A stretch of 64,000 bases of DNA. Origin: Ficedula albicollis. Its lineage: Eukaryota; Chordata; Aves; Passeriformes; Muscicapidae. Made by a program: the position numbers and the translations under genes. This document shows, one piece after another, positions 1 through 15,097 of the stretch (its first letter is position 1; each line of letters starts with the position of its first letter). The notes under the pieces are model-generated. The model was not told where the DNA came from. It searched no databases and saw only the letters and a program-made list of their open reading frames with translations. The stretch covers positions 22,229,874 through 22,293,873 of the forward strand of contig NC_021671.1 of assembly GCF_000247815.1 (NCBI RefSeq), given 5' to 3'.

Positions 1-275
1 TATCATATCATATCATATCATATCATATCATATCATATCATATCATATCATATCATATCATATCATATCATATCATATCATATCATATCATATCATATCA
101 TATCATATCATATCATATCATATCATATCATATCATATCATATCATATCATATCATATCATATCATATCATATCATATCATATCATATCATATCATATCA
201 TATCATATCATATCATATCATATCATATCATATATCATATATCATATATCACATATCATATATCATATATCATAT
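1..275. repeat. (TATCA)n pentanucleotide satellite with heptamer-derived edge
   Basis: About 46 uninterrupted TATCA units run from base 1 to about 232. The last 45 bases switch to a TATATCA heptamer with one C-containing variant, then end at unique sequence. The array enters from outside the window, so its full length is unknown. The purity of the pentamer part suggests a young or expanding array, and the heptamer looks like a TA insertion in the same unit. Confidence 0.97.
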
Positions 276-1925
276 TGGAAAAAATTCTAATTGAAAGGTC
301 ATGAAGGTTTCAGACAAATTCCATTTGCCTTCTGATGTGTTGGTTTTTTTAAATTCGATGGTGTAAAAGTATACTTGATGATTAAAAATCTTAAAGTAGT
401 TTTTTTTCTGATTAATTAATTGAGGAATGTTATATAGGTTAAGATGATATGTAGGACAGAGAACTTAGTGTAATACTTACAAGAATGTCCTGTGAGACAG
501 TCTTATTCATTTTATGGTAAAGTGAATTAAGGGTCAGATTTTGTCCTCACATTGGTGGATGGCAACAGATGAGAGAGAGAAACCCATTCAGGCCTTATTT
601 GCATGATTTCTGTTTTTATTTCAAATGTCAGATCATTAAAAACTTAAAATCATAATTGAAGTTAGCTGCTCCACTTGAGCCCTAACAGTTTCAAAGTGTT
701 GAATGAGACTGGAAAAGGTCTTTTAGGGACCTGAGTTCCCACTGCTCAGAGAAAGTGACTTTTGTCTAGGTGTTTTAAGAAATAGTGTTAGGTCCTAAAG
801 CAGTGCATTACTATTTTACACAACTGGATTTGCCAGTGGCTGTCTTCCTTTTATGCATGTGAAATTTTGTCTGCACATTATTTCTGATTTAAATAATTGA
901 TTGTGTTAAGTTTAGAAACTGATAAATTTGAGGAAAGAGCCAAAACAATGTTCTCAAAGTAAAAAATTGGGGACTTCCCGAACAAACTGTCTTCCTTTCT
1001 TATTGTTAGTCTGTGTGTATTTCCAATTATAATCATCATCTGATTTGCATATTTTTCCCCAGTTTAAATGGATCTCTATACAAATTTTCCTCAATGTTGA
1101 TAAAGCTAAAATAATTGCTTTCATTTTCTTGCCAAGCAACTTCTTATCACTCAGATCTAAGGTTGGGAATAGGACAGTGCTTTTCTGTATTTTAACTCAC
1201 AAAATTTTCATTCATGTCTCTTTGAAGGAAAACTAATAATTAGAAATCAAGCAGACTTAAGGGAAGCTCAATACCTCTAGTTACAGTGAGAATGTTGTCC
1301 AATGGAGAAAAAAAATATTTCAGCATACCGTAGTGGAAGAAAATTCATTGGTAATACTGACTCTAGAAGGAAAAAACAAGCAGAGTATTGCTTCACATTT
1401 TCTGCACGTGAACTGAAATTCCATCTCGTTGAAGAGCTTGGCTACATTTTAAGTAGAAACAGGACACAGATTTAGCGTTTACCAAGGCAGGGAGAGTTAT
1501 TCCTTTCCAGAGGAATGGTTTTCTTTTATCTGTTTCAGTATACCCAGTTACAGTATTGAAATATGAACAATCTGGGGCTTTAGAGACTTATTTTTTTTAA
1601 CCCTGATGAGATTGTGTGATCCCAATACACTCTAGTACTTTACATAGGCATTAAGAAAGTAACAATAGTTTTAGTTCATTAATTGAACAAAAGTATCATC
1701 AGACATTAAGAGTGGATTAATATGAACTGATTTCCTTTGCTAAAAATACAAAAGTACTTTTGTCTTCTTCCCATTTTGTACAGTGGTCCCTCAAAATTCC
1801 TGCTTCCAGCCACATTGCCAAACTTTTCTCCAACCATTGCCCAACTATTCTCATTCCAGTGACACAAATCTTCGCCACTTGTTTGTCTCTTGAACCCTAG
1901 GGTCAGTAATCTGCACTCTGCTCTC
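276..1925. other. Intergenic AT-rich DNA, nothing recognised
   Basis: Only short chance reading frames are present. I see no splice-framed exon, RNA gene or recognisable transposon in this stretch. Poly-A and poly-T runs are short. Confidence 0.6.
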
Positions 1926-2110
1926 TTACTACCAGCACCAGCACCTCTCTGCCACCTGAGCATGATTCTTTACTGATCAGCTTTCTTGGGCACCCTTAAT
2001 TTACTTCCTATACTCCTCCATTACTACCAGCACCAGCACCTCTCTGCCACCTCAGCATGATTCTTTACTGATCAGCTGTCTTGGGCACCATTAATTTACT
2101 TCCTATACTC
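1926..2110. repeat. Two-copy tandem duplication, period 95 bp
   Basis: Bases 1926-2015 and 2021-2110 are about 90-bp copies, both starting TTACTACCAGCACCAGC and ending CCTATACTC. They differ at a few sites (for example CACCTGAGC versus CACCTCAGC, and GCTTTCTT versus GCTGTCTT). Confidence 0.93.
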
Positions 2111-2214
2111 TGTTTACCTGTCCTGATTACTCTTTCAGTGTATGTTTTGGAGGATCCCTCAAACAGACAGTCATGATCTGGACAATGAGACCCTCAGAAA
2201 TTCTGAGGAGAGTG

Positions 2215-2600
2215 TAAATTAGAGGTGCTGTTGGACACACCAGCAGGCAGGGCTACGATCCCTGGGGAGACCGAGAGGGACCACGTGAATTTCAGCACAC
2301 GCAAATCAAAATCCTGTCCTGGCTGGCACAGAGCGAGCCCCTGCACCAGCACAGCTTGGGAACTGCCCAAGGAGACCTGGTGCACAAAGCTGATCATGAG
2401 CCAGCCCTACACCCTTGTAGCAAAGAAGGGCATGGACATGGTCACAGATTGGAAAGAGATGCACAGTGAATGCATAAAATTTAAATTCTTGCAGGTAGTC
2501 AAAACCCAACTGTGCAAGAATTTGAGCAATCAGGTGTAAGCCAGGACTGCTTTGAGCAGGGGGTTGAGTAGATAACCTCAGAGATTCCTTCCAAAAAATT
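2215..2600 (+). mobile_element. Degraded CR1 LINE fragment, + orientation
   Basis: The stretch follows the CR1 3' half in order: a cytosine-rich block ending CCTGCACCAGCACAG, then GACCTGGTGCACAAAG and GATCATGAGCCAGC (the CR1 'leading strand' segment downstream of the reverse transcriptase). It ends with TTGAGCAGGGGGTTGAGTAG and AACCTCAGAGATTCCTTCC, which match the CR1 3' terminus. The middle part (about 2420-2520) is not recognisable, so this is either an old copy with an internal loss or two pieces. No open frame survives. Confidence 0.7.
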
Positions 2601-3145
2601 TTTTTCTATTATTCTATAGCTGTCTTGTTACTGTGGTAAAATATACACAGCCATCCACTTTAGGGTTTTACATATTAAAATTATAACTCTATTGTCTGCA
2701 ACCTATAAGTATTTCAGACTGAAACATTAGAGCATCAATACTTCTTGTATAAACAAAAATTAGAAAAGAAAGATACAGTATATTTTTTTTTCCTCCTTCT
2801 TCCTTATTATTACCCCTCATATTCTTATCTAGGCTACAGTGCTCGGAATCAATGTCAAAAATGTGCTTGAATCTTATTTGTGGAGCAAAGAACAAACTGA
2901 ATTGAGGAGTGCAGGGACAAAGATGACTGCCTTCTGCTGGCTCCTGAGTGCTCTTGCTTGGACCATGCACCACTGACACAAGCCATCTGTTCCTTACTCA
3001 GACACTGGTCTGCACTGAAGAGTTGGGCTGCCTTGGGGTGAAAATGGCTGCATACATGCAAAACAGGACACATGCTGTATCACCTATATATTTTGGTCAG
3101 CCTCTGTCATAGACTCTCAATTGCTCACAGACTTAGGGGCAGAAG
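2601..3145. other. Intergenic, nothing recognised
   Basis: Unique-looking sequence with a short T run near 2782. No gene or repeat family was recognised. Confidence 0.5.
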
Positions 3146-3197
3146 TGGTAAAGAAGGGATAAATCAACCTATGGTAAAGAAGGGATAAATTAACCTA
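3146..3197. repeat. Two-copy tandem duplication, period 26 bp
   Basis: TGGTAAAGAAGGGATAAAT occurs at 3146 and again at 3172, each followed by CAACCTA or TAACCTA. The array abuts the 77-bp duplication that starts at 3194. Confidence 0.92.
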
Positions 3198-3347
3198 TTT
3201 AGAGTGTACAGGATTGTTACAAAGAAATGTGGTAAGATTTTGTTGTGGTTTCACCCCAGCCAGCAGCAAGCCTATTTAGAGTGTACAGGATTGTTACAAA
3301 GAAACGTGGTAAGATTTTTTTGTGGTTTCACCCCAGCCAGCAGCAAG
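3194..3347. repeat. Two-copy tandem duplication, period 77 bp, copying an LTR end
   Basis: Bases 3194-3270 and 3271-3347 are adjacent copies (CCTATTTAGAGTGTACAGG ... CAGCCAGCAGCAAG). They differ at a CpG/TpG site (AAATGTGG versus AAACGTGG) and in the next T run. Each copy holds 47 bases of flank plus the outermost 30 bases of the adjacent minus-strand LTR, so the duplication happened after the LTR inserted, or is an assembly error. Confidence 0.95.
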
Positions 3348-3515
3348 CTCAAGCCCCATGCAGCCACTTGCTCACTCCCCCACCACTCGGATCAGGGAGA
3401 GAGCTGAAAGCATAAAAACCAGAAAACTTGTGGGTTGAGAAAAAGACAGCAAAAAGCTCTCACTTCTAATGTTGCCCTTCCTTCTTCTTCTCCTCACTTT
3501 GTATACTGAGCAGGA
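3318..3515 (-). mobile_element. Endogenous retrovirus LTR fragment, - orientation (3' part)
   Basis: Read on the minus strand this resembles the 3' portion of a common passerine LTR. It shows a pyrimidine-rich GAAGAAGAAGGAAGGGC block just inside the TATA-region relic, then CTCAACCCACAAGTTTTC, GAGTGGGGGAGTGAGC and the terminal GGCTGGGGTGAAACCACA. The rest of the LTR (U3) is missing: at about 3515 the match stops abruptly and the sequence becomes CpG-rich. No viral coding sequence is attached. The family is from memory, so I give no subfamily name. Confidence 0.7.
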
Positions 3516-4012
<497 letters not shown>

Positions 4013-4019
4013 TCTCTCT

Positions 4020-4200
4020 TTTTTTTAATTATTTTTATTTGATTTTTTTGTGTGTGTGTGGGTGGATTTTTTGTTTCTGTTTTTAGTTTTTTATTCTTCG
4101 GGTTTTTTTGGTTTTTTTTGTTTTTTTTTTGTTTTTTTGGTTTTTTGTTTGTTTGTTTGTTTGTTTGTTTGTTTGTTTGTTTGTTTGTTTGTTTGTTTTT
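4020..4200. repeat. T-rich low-complexity tract with (TTTG)n
   Basis: A T-rich stretch with a short GT run at about 4051, then about 13 pure TTTG units at 4144-4200. This is simple sequence with no coding support. Confidence 0.95.
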
Positions 4201-6384
4201 TGGTAATAAATCTTGTTCGTCGAACCCAGAAGCCGGGGAGTTTTTCAGCTTTCTGCGCTTTCTGACACTGCCCCCCAGGAGAACACTGCTTCTGACTTGA
4301 GGCCGTGGGGACAGCTTCCAAATCTGAGTGATGGAATTAGAATCACCGGTGTGTAGGTAGAATGGAAGTGTGTAATTTCACATGGTGAAGGATTTGGAAT
4401 TTGGGATTTTTAGAATAGTAATAAGTATGGAACAAGATGGAGGGTTTTGGGTGTTGTCTCTTTCTATCATCTTCTCCCTTCTTCATGATTTCAGGTAGTA
4501 GTTTTTGGTTGGATAGTGAGTGCTGCACTGTGGGTCACAGAGGTTTGGTTATTGGGTCAAAAATAATAAATAATATAGGTGTTAGCTCTTTCTTGGACTG
4601 TTTAACTTTAAAAAGACCTTGTAACTAGTTAGATTCACTCTCCATTTTGCTTGCTTTTAGCTGGTAGCTGGAAGTGTTGCAGAAGTCTCTGTACTTTGGA
4701 TATTTAAAAAACAACCAAACCTGAACATGAGAAATTCATCTCCTTCATGCTTTTAATCCTGACTCTGAGTGAAGACAGAAGAAAATGAAGACAAGCCACA
4801 AATTATGTGGTGCAATTAACCCCATTTATATCTTGTTTTATTCAAAAGATAGCCTTATCTGGATATGGTTAACTTTCAGCTGAAACTGTGCTCAAAATTT
4901 GAGATAATGCTCAGAAAGCTACAGTCTGATTAATTTTTGATACATAACTAGATGACCAAACTCTTTAAATGGTAAGCAATCTATTACAGAAAATGTACAT
5001 AATCAGTTTCGCTGGAAAAGGTATAATTAAATGATTGTATTTTGCAAATCATGTTAGCAAAATTGTGATTATTTGGCCAAGTAAACTAAAGTGTTCCTTT
5101 AATGTAGTGGTTCTGCAAGCAGCGTACTTCAGAGAAGGTAAACAGGAAAGATTAAACCACTCCTTTTTAGTGACTCAGCTCTATTGAGCCTAGCAGTTGC
5201 AGTCACAGTAGCCTTCAAAGTGTTTTATTGCTCTAAGCATACACTAAGCCAAATCCTAGCTTTCCAGTTAACTACACTGAGATCATTAATGCATATCTAA
5301 TTTGGACATGAATTATTCAGGTCCCATTACATTAGGCATTATTAAAAACCTTTAGCAATCAGGTAAGTGGTTAAGAGAAGATAAATGTATTTGCCATGCT
5401 GTAAATATACCACATTTGCAACAGTTTAATTTCAGTGTTAGGGGAGATGGAGTGTTTGCTGATGACTTACATTATAAAAACATTATAAAAATAGGCAAGG
5501 ATATATCCTCACTGGAATCACATTTTAGGTCAACCCTGACAATGACCTGTGCTTAAGACTTGTCAGAGTTTGAGTGTTCCATGAAACTTGTTCCATAAGT
5601 AAACCCCTCAAGAAACCCACTCTTTTCCTTCTTTGCTTGTTTTAAGCCAAGGTGGAGAACTTGAATTACTGAAGAGTGAATTAGGTTTGTGGCTTGGGCA
5701 TTGACCTTCAGAAAGATTCTGGCTCCTGCACCAAAAGCAAGCTCAGGGATCAGCAGAAGAGATTTCAGGGCATCTATGGATGGAGGTGAGCTGGGCTTTT
5801 GATAGGAATTCACATTCTTCAAAATCAGATCCACAGGGCACAATGTTCAGCCATAGTGTGCTGGAAATGATGGACAGTACAAAGCACTAACATCTATTTA
5901 GCCCTATGGTATCTAGGAGGATAGCTTTCCATTTAGTGCATCACCAGGTAGCAGAAACATTACCTATTATTGCAAATAGGGGTATTATTGATGACATTCA
6001 GTTATTCAACATAATTGTAAGGATCTCATTTTAGTGCCATACTCCAGTACCAGTCACAGGAGAAAGCCTGGTGGAGTACACTTAGAGTCTTGAGAGCTGA
6101 ACTGAGATTCATCTCACCTAATTTCAGCATTTGGGTTTTTTTTGCTTAACTAGATTTTATTTATTGACTGTAATGGAAGATAAACACCTCCAGAGAGAAA
6201 GTCATCAGAGAACAACCAGGGCAGAAAAATCAATTCAATCCCAGATTTTTGATAATACAGAAGTTTTGCCTAACACTGAAGTCCTCTGTTTGGGACCTGG
6301 TTTGCCTTGGTGTTCCTGATAATTGCTTGTCAAAGCAGCTTTCCTGGGTGTTGTACTTCTTTTTGCATACATGTAGAGACACTA
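4201..6384. other. Intergenic AT-rich DNA, nothing recognised
   Basis: No repeat family or exon was recognised. The longest frames are short and lack conserved motifs. A small direct repeat (CATTATAAAAA twice near 5470-5490) is present. Confidence 0.5.
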
Positions 6385-6474
6385 TAAAAGAAAGGCCTTA
6401 TAAAATATGGTTTAGGCCCTGCCATTCTTGTAAAAGAAAGGCCTTATAAAATATGGTTTAGGCACTGCCATTCT
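6385..6474. repeat. Two-copy tandem duplication, period 46 bp
   Basis: TAAAAGAAAGGCCTTATAAA begins at 6385 and again at 6431. Both copies run to GCCATTCT and differ by GGCCCTG versus GGCACTG. Confidence 0.94.
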
Positions 6475-7027
6475 AGCTAAGATAACAGTTATGTTCTAAT
6501 TTTCCATGTGAAAAATTGTAAGAATGAAAGCAGTTAGCACAACAAATTATTCTGATAAGAGAACCGTTTGCACCTGTAATAAACAAGAAATCTGTCCCAT
6601 GGGAACCAGTGAACAAAATATGTAAACTACCCAAAAATAGAGATTTGACAGACATACATCCTAGCCATTTACTGACCAATAAACTGAGTGTCAGTGTATT
6701 GTTAGCCAGTTAGGGCTACCACAGGGCCTTCTGATATTTCTTACAAATATGAGCTTTGGGAATAATAAATGGGCTTTTTCTGCATGAAGAAACTGAGTCC
6801 TGTCTGCTTAATACTGCAACACTTCTTGCTTTCCCTGTTGATCAAAAATGATCTACTCCACATCTTTTGCCAAAGGAAAATTAGGAAAGGAAGTTTGTTC
6901 TTTCTAGTGGATATTGCCAGGCTTTTTATCATTCATAACTGGCGAGACATATGCCAGCTCAGAGCTGGTTCTATTATAACTTACACAAATAACGTCTAAT
7001 TCATTTCGCTGTTACATTACTCTCCAG
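6475..7027. other. Intergenic, nothing recognised
   Basis: AT-rich sequence with no recognised gene, RNA or repeat family. Confidence 0.5.
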
Positions 7028-7056
7028 AAAAAAAAAAAAAAAAAAAAAAAACCCCC

Positions 7057-7087
<31 letters not shown>

Positions 7088-7102
7088 AAAAAAAAAAAAA
7101 AA
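7028..7102. repeat. Compound homopolymer A24-C26-A25
   Basis: Twenty-four A (7028-7051), twenty-six C (7052-7077) and twenty-five A (7078-7102) with no interruptions. A C block embedded symmetrically in an A run parallels the T-C-T structure at 18312-18989. Confidence 0.98.
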
Positions 7103-7311
7103 GACTAACCAAAACCTTCCACCAGCATATGTCTCAGTAATTAGTACTTATCTGGCAGCCCTAAGGTAAGTTAAAATCATTGTGACTGCCTTTTGGCAAT
7201 GTAATAGGAATTTATAATTATGGACTAGATAGGCAAAGATGTATATGAAAAATGTCAGAGGTGAATAATTCTTGAATAATTCTCTCTAGGTCCCTTTTAC
7301 TCTAGGAACCT

Positions 7312-7404
7312 CTGCCAACAGCATATCTTTGCTGTAATATGCTGGCTCATTTGCTGTGCTGCCAACAGCATATCTTTGCTGTAATATGCTGACTCATTTG
7401 CTGT
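7312..7404. repeat. Two-copy tandem duplication, period 47 bp
   Basis: CTGCCAACAGCATATCTTTG begins at 7312 and 7359. The copies differ by GCTGGCTC versus GCTGACTC, and both end TTTGCTGT. Confidence 0.94.
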
Positions 7405-9295
7405 ATCTACAAGGAGCAAGAATGGTATCAATACTTTCACTTATTTCCATGCCTGGGCCACACATTAAAGCAAACCTGGGCACAGAGGCCACCCCAGCAC
7501 AGACTGCCAGAGACACACAGCTCACTGCAGGTTCCCTTCTGAACACAGAGCTGGAGAGCTCCAGTCTCTTGGGAACTCGGGAATATTGGGTTAAAGTTTC
7601 CCCACAAGGTCTTTATCATGTGGTGTACATTTCATCCCAGGAAAGAGGGAGAAAACTGAAAAGTTCATGCATTGTCTTGAAGATGCTGCCCAGAAAATTT
7701 TGATGACAAGTAGATTTATTGCAGTTCTTCCTTGCCACACTGAAGTGAATGCTTTCCATCTGCCCACACCAAGATTCCAGAAAGGGAAATAGCTGTAGTA
7801 AAGAGTCCCAAAAGGTCTGAAAGGTCAGTAAAATTTTACACTTCTTTAAGAAAATTGCTGATCATTTCTCTATTGGTTGGGATGTGCCACAAAAAACCCC
7901 TACAGGCTCTGTTTGTGTGCTGTTAAATGGCTTCTAACTGTATTTCTTGACATTTTGTTAGCTAATAAGAAAATACACCTAAGAATAAAATGCACATATG
8001 GAACATTTATTTGTCATACCATCCCTGACACGTGAATTTCCCTTTAGACTATAAATATAGAACAGCTGTGAAAACCTAGACAACTTATTATAAACAAGTA
8101 TATGCTGAATGAGAAAATGAAAGGCAATTATTTCCAAAATTGAGTCTTAAGGCTCTAAATAACCTCATAGAAATTTTAATGAATTTCTTTATACTAATCA
8201 TGTTTTTCTAAAAAGGAGAAATATAGATTTTTATAATTTGAATGACATCGGTGTCTTCAAACTTCATCTGTTTAAATTTATTCATTAGACAGAAATGACA
8301 AGCGGCAGTAGTGTATGTTATTATCTTACACTGACAGAAGTTTAAATGTGAGATCATATCCTTTCTACACACTTTAAGTAACCTTGTAAGCAGCATGGGA
8401 ATTGTAACATGGCTTTCATGAGTTTGGCCAGGTCAAGATACACAGCTCTAGAAACAATTTGGATGAAATCTGCTGTCGGTAAAACAGTATTACTGAAGAT
8501 ACTTGTTCTAAAGTTTATTAGACTGTGTGACTGCTTTTGCTATGCAAACATAGTGGAAGAAATATATCAAACACTTTATAACCAAACATACTGCATTAAA
8601 CAAGTGCAATGCAGCACATTCTATTAAACAAGTTGCTTGGAAGCAAGATTTTAGAAGCTTTTCTTTTCAAGATAGAGATTCCATGCAAAAAATTAGATGA
8701 AAGCTTTAGTCCATCCAATAGTCATCTTATGTAGTCATCTTATGTCAACAGAGAGGGATATATTTCAGGCACAGAAATCAACATAATTCCTCAGGCACAC
8801 ACTACAGAATAATTTAACACAACTGGTGGTCTTTGCTTAAGAAAAGCCAAACACTGGAGCAGCAGGGATTCTGCAGGTCAGAAACAGCGTGGGAAAACCT
8901 GCTGGTGCTATGGATGGCATCCTCATTTCAATGGATGGCAATTATAAGCATCCTCTGAAAGTCATCAGTAAATACATGAAACCTTTCAGAATAATTTTCA
9001 CTTCAGTCAATTGGCAGCAAAGATAAGGGATAAATGATTTGCTTTATGTCTCACCTTAAGTAATTCATGATTTCTACTGCTAGTGTTTCAGGGTATAAAA
9101 CAGCGTTTGTATACTTAAGATGGAAAATGTTTTCAAACCTTATTTATAATAATCTGCAGCAATGTATCATATTATTATATTAATAGAATTAACTTAAAAC
9201 ATCACTATAAAAATAAGTTTAAAAAGTGGTTCAAAGTTGTATTATATTGTCAAATTGCATAAAATGTCAAGTTAACATTTCATGTCCCTTGGTGT
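7405..9295. other. Intergenic, nothing recognised
   Basis: Includes an open frame of 115 codons (7356-7703, +) with a slightly GC-richer patch, but no domain, signal peptide or motif that I recognise. It overlaps the 47-bp duplication at its start, so I do not call it a gene. The remainder is AT-rich unique sequence. Confidence 0.45.
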
Positions 9296-9443
9296 AAAAA
9301 TGAATTTTAATTTGATATATTTAAACTGGTAATTAGGGCAACTTGGTCTGATTAACATGAGTTAAAGCAAAAAAATGAATTTTAATTTGATATATTTAAA
9401 CCAGTAATTAGGGCAACTTGGTTCTGATTAACATGAGTTAAAG
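9296..9443. repeat. Two-copy tandem duplication, period 75 bp
   Basis: AAAAATGAATTTTAATTTG begins at 9296 and 9371, and both copies end ATGAGTTAAAGC. They differ by AAACTGGTAA versus AAACCAGTAA and by one extra T in CTTGGTTCTG. Confidence 0.94.
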
Positions 9444-12457
<3,014 letters not shown>

Positions 12458-12470
12458 TAATAATAATAAT

Positions 12471-14979
12471 GATGGTAAGAAGAAGTGGAAAGTACAGCTG
12501 ATTCAAAATGGATATGGTCATTGGCTCACTTGTTAAGGTGGATAAAGTATTTTAGAGAGGGGGAAATGGAACATAAAAAATCCCAAACAAACCTTTCTAT
12601 ACCTTCTGCATACACTGTTTCTCTCCATGTACTTTATTGAATAGGTAAAATGCTGATTCTCATTTGCATGCTTCTCTGCACATCAGAAAGGCTAACTCAG
12701 TTTTGTTTTGTTTTGTTTTTTTTTTTTTTTGGCTGCATGATAGAGAAATAATGATAGAGAAATATTAAGAATAAATGCTTCAACTAATGGAAGACCCTGA
12801 ATAAGACACCGTGGATGCTTGTTTCTGGCATGACAGGACACAGCCAGTGGCTTTTATAAGTTAACTTACAGCTGAGTTTTAGCTGTGTAAAATGGTTGAG
12901 CTGAGGATCAACTCTATAAGCTCCATATCACCTCCCTTTGAAATTCCTCAGTTATTTATAACAGAGAAAAAGCAGAGGATTTTCAAGGGGTCTAAAATGA
13001 AATAGTTTCTGTCTCCAACACCTATAATAAGAATAATCTTCCTGATTAGACAGCCATGGCTTAGAAAAACTGAAATGCAATCAGGGGTTACTGTCCAGGT
13101 TGTCACTATGCCACTGACATGCTGAAGGCTGATAATAGAGTTTAGTTACTCACCTGCTGCTGTAAATGGAAGTAATAAAACAATGATTTTTATTTTTTTT
13201 TGAGGATAAGAGAAAATTTTCCTTCTCTATCAGGGAGTTGTGAAGGGCAATTATTGTTTCAAATGGTTCAGGAAATTCATGTTAATAACAAACCATCTAT
13301 ATACTTTTAAGGAACACAGTGAAAAAACACTTGATGGTTAAACTAAGGAAAGTATGAAAGTGGAATTGCATGTGGAAATGCAAGTGGAATTCTAAACATT
13401 TATTTGGAATAAGCTTTGACTAAGTTTAAAATATATTAAAATACTTTAAAATAGAAAGTATGCAATATAAAGGTATTATAATTCTTTTAACCCATATAAT
13501 TTTGTTCTCATTATTAAAATCGCTTATGTGATGGTGACCAATAGGCAAGAGAAAAGGAATCCACTAGGGAAACAACAGTTAAGAAATGTACAGTCTGTCA
13601 GGCTTAGGATGAAAAAGATGAAAATAAACAGTTACAGAAATGAAGAAATTTCAATCAAAAATAATTCCTCTGGCACAAATTTTTTGAAAATATACAAAAT
13701 ACTAAACTATAACTGACAGCAGTATTCAACTTGCTACAGAAGCTGATTCTGAGGGTATCCAGAGGACTCCTGAGATTCTGGTTCTAATGAAAACTCATTT
13801 AAAGTTGTTTGCCACAAGAATTCTCTGTATACTTTCCAACACAATGTGTGAACTGAGGCCTGAGGGCCTTAGAGACAAGTTGTCTTGGAGTCTAAATATT
13901 CAGTCAGAAAAATTTTCATAAACATAGAAGGTCCTAACATAGAACTACATAAAACTTAATTTCACCTTTGGGATTATACTTCCATTAAGGTCGCTGTTTC
14001 CTATTCACTCTTTCATTCTCTCATTTGTTCACCATGTTATAATGAACTGTTTCTGAGGAATAATATGAATGTCTCTTTATCTGCCATAAAATGGAAAAAA
14101 CCCCAAAAATCCAGAGGGAAAATAACTGTATAATGCAATCCATTTTAAGTATTTTGTTTTACTACCGTCCTTCTCCCATCTTTTTTGAATTTCATGGAAG
14201 AAACACAACAGCTGCCTTTCCCTAATATTGATGTCCTGGCAGCTTCAGATTAGTGGAAAACCTGCAAATTGCTTCGTTTTATATTTGCTCAAAGGCAAAT
14301 GATGACAACGAAGTTCTTTTGTCTTCTTGTAAGTAATACTTAGAGGGGAAAAAAAAAAGAATAGAAAACGGAGATAAAGCACAGTGTCTCAAAAAAGAGG
14401 AATCTGAGATACTCTGGTGTGACAGCAGAGGGTATCCTGAACCAATCATTCCTTCTGTGCAGCTTATCTGGAGTATCAGGGCCCACAGTTCAGAGATGCA
14501 GGGCATCAAAGGGAAAACCCAACAGAATATGGCAAACCCCAGAAATGATGGGGCTAATGTCATAGATTGTGTAGACAGTAGGTATCAATTATTATTATGC
14601 ATTGAGTATTATTGTTTTCCAATCAACTTCAGACAAGAACTGCTAAGTATTTCATTAAGGCATAAACAGTTTTATTTAACACGGACTTCCTCCCATTTCA
14701 ATTAAATTCAAATATGCCTTATCAACTCAAGTGCATTTTAGACATGTCTCCCCCATCAACTAGATTTTATTGTCAAAATCCGGCAGTTATTTTAGAAGAG
14801 TTGCTTCCATTTTTTTTTCTTCTCATATTGAAGACCAAAAAAGCACAAAATATGTTCTGGGATATGTCTAATACTACATAGGGAGTAAAAAATTTTACAA
14901 AGCTGAAGACATGTCAGATATGGACTCATCTGCAAGTTAATTTAAAGTGCTTAAATTCTGCAAGATATGGACAGATAAT
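12471..14979. other. Intergenic AT-rich DNA, nothing recognised
   Basis: Contains a TTTTG/poly-T run at 12701-12730. No gene or transposon family recognised. Confidence 0.5.
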
Positions 14980-15097
14980 AAAGGAATTGGTAAATTTGCA
15001 AGGCTGATTTGAATAGCTGAAAAACTGTTATGAGTTAGAAAGGAATTGGTAAATTTGCAAGGCTGATTTGAGTAGCTGAAAAGCTGCTATGAGTTAG
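14980..15097. repeat. Two-copy tandem duplication, period 59 bp
   Basis: AAAGGAATTGGTAAATTTGC begins at 14980 and 15039. The copies are exactly adjacent and both end TATGAGTTAG. Differences are transitions (TTTGAATAG/TTTGAGTAG, AAAACTGTTA/AAAGCTGCTA). Confidence 0.95.
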
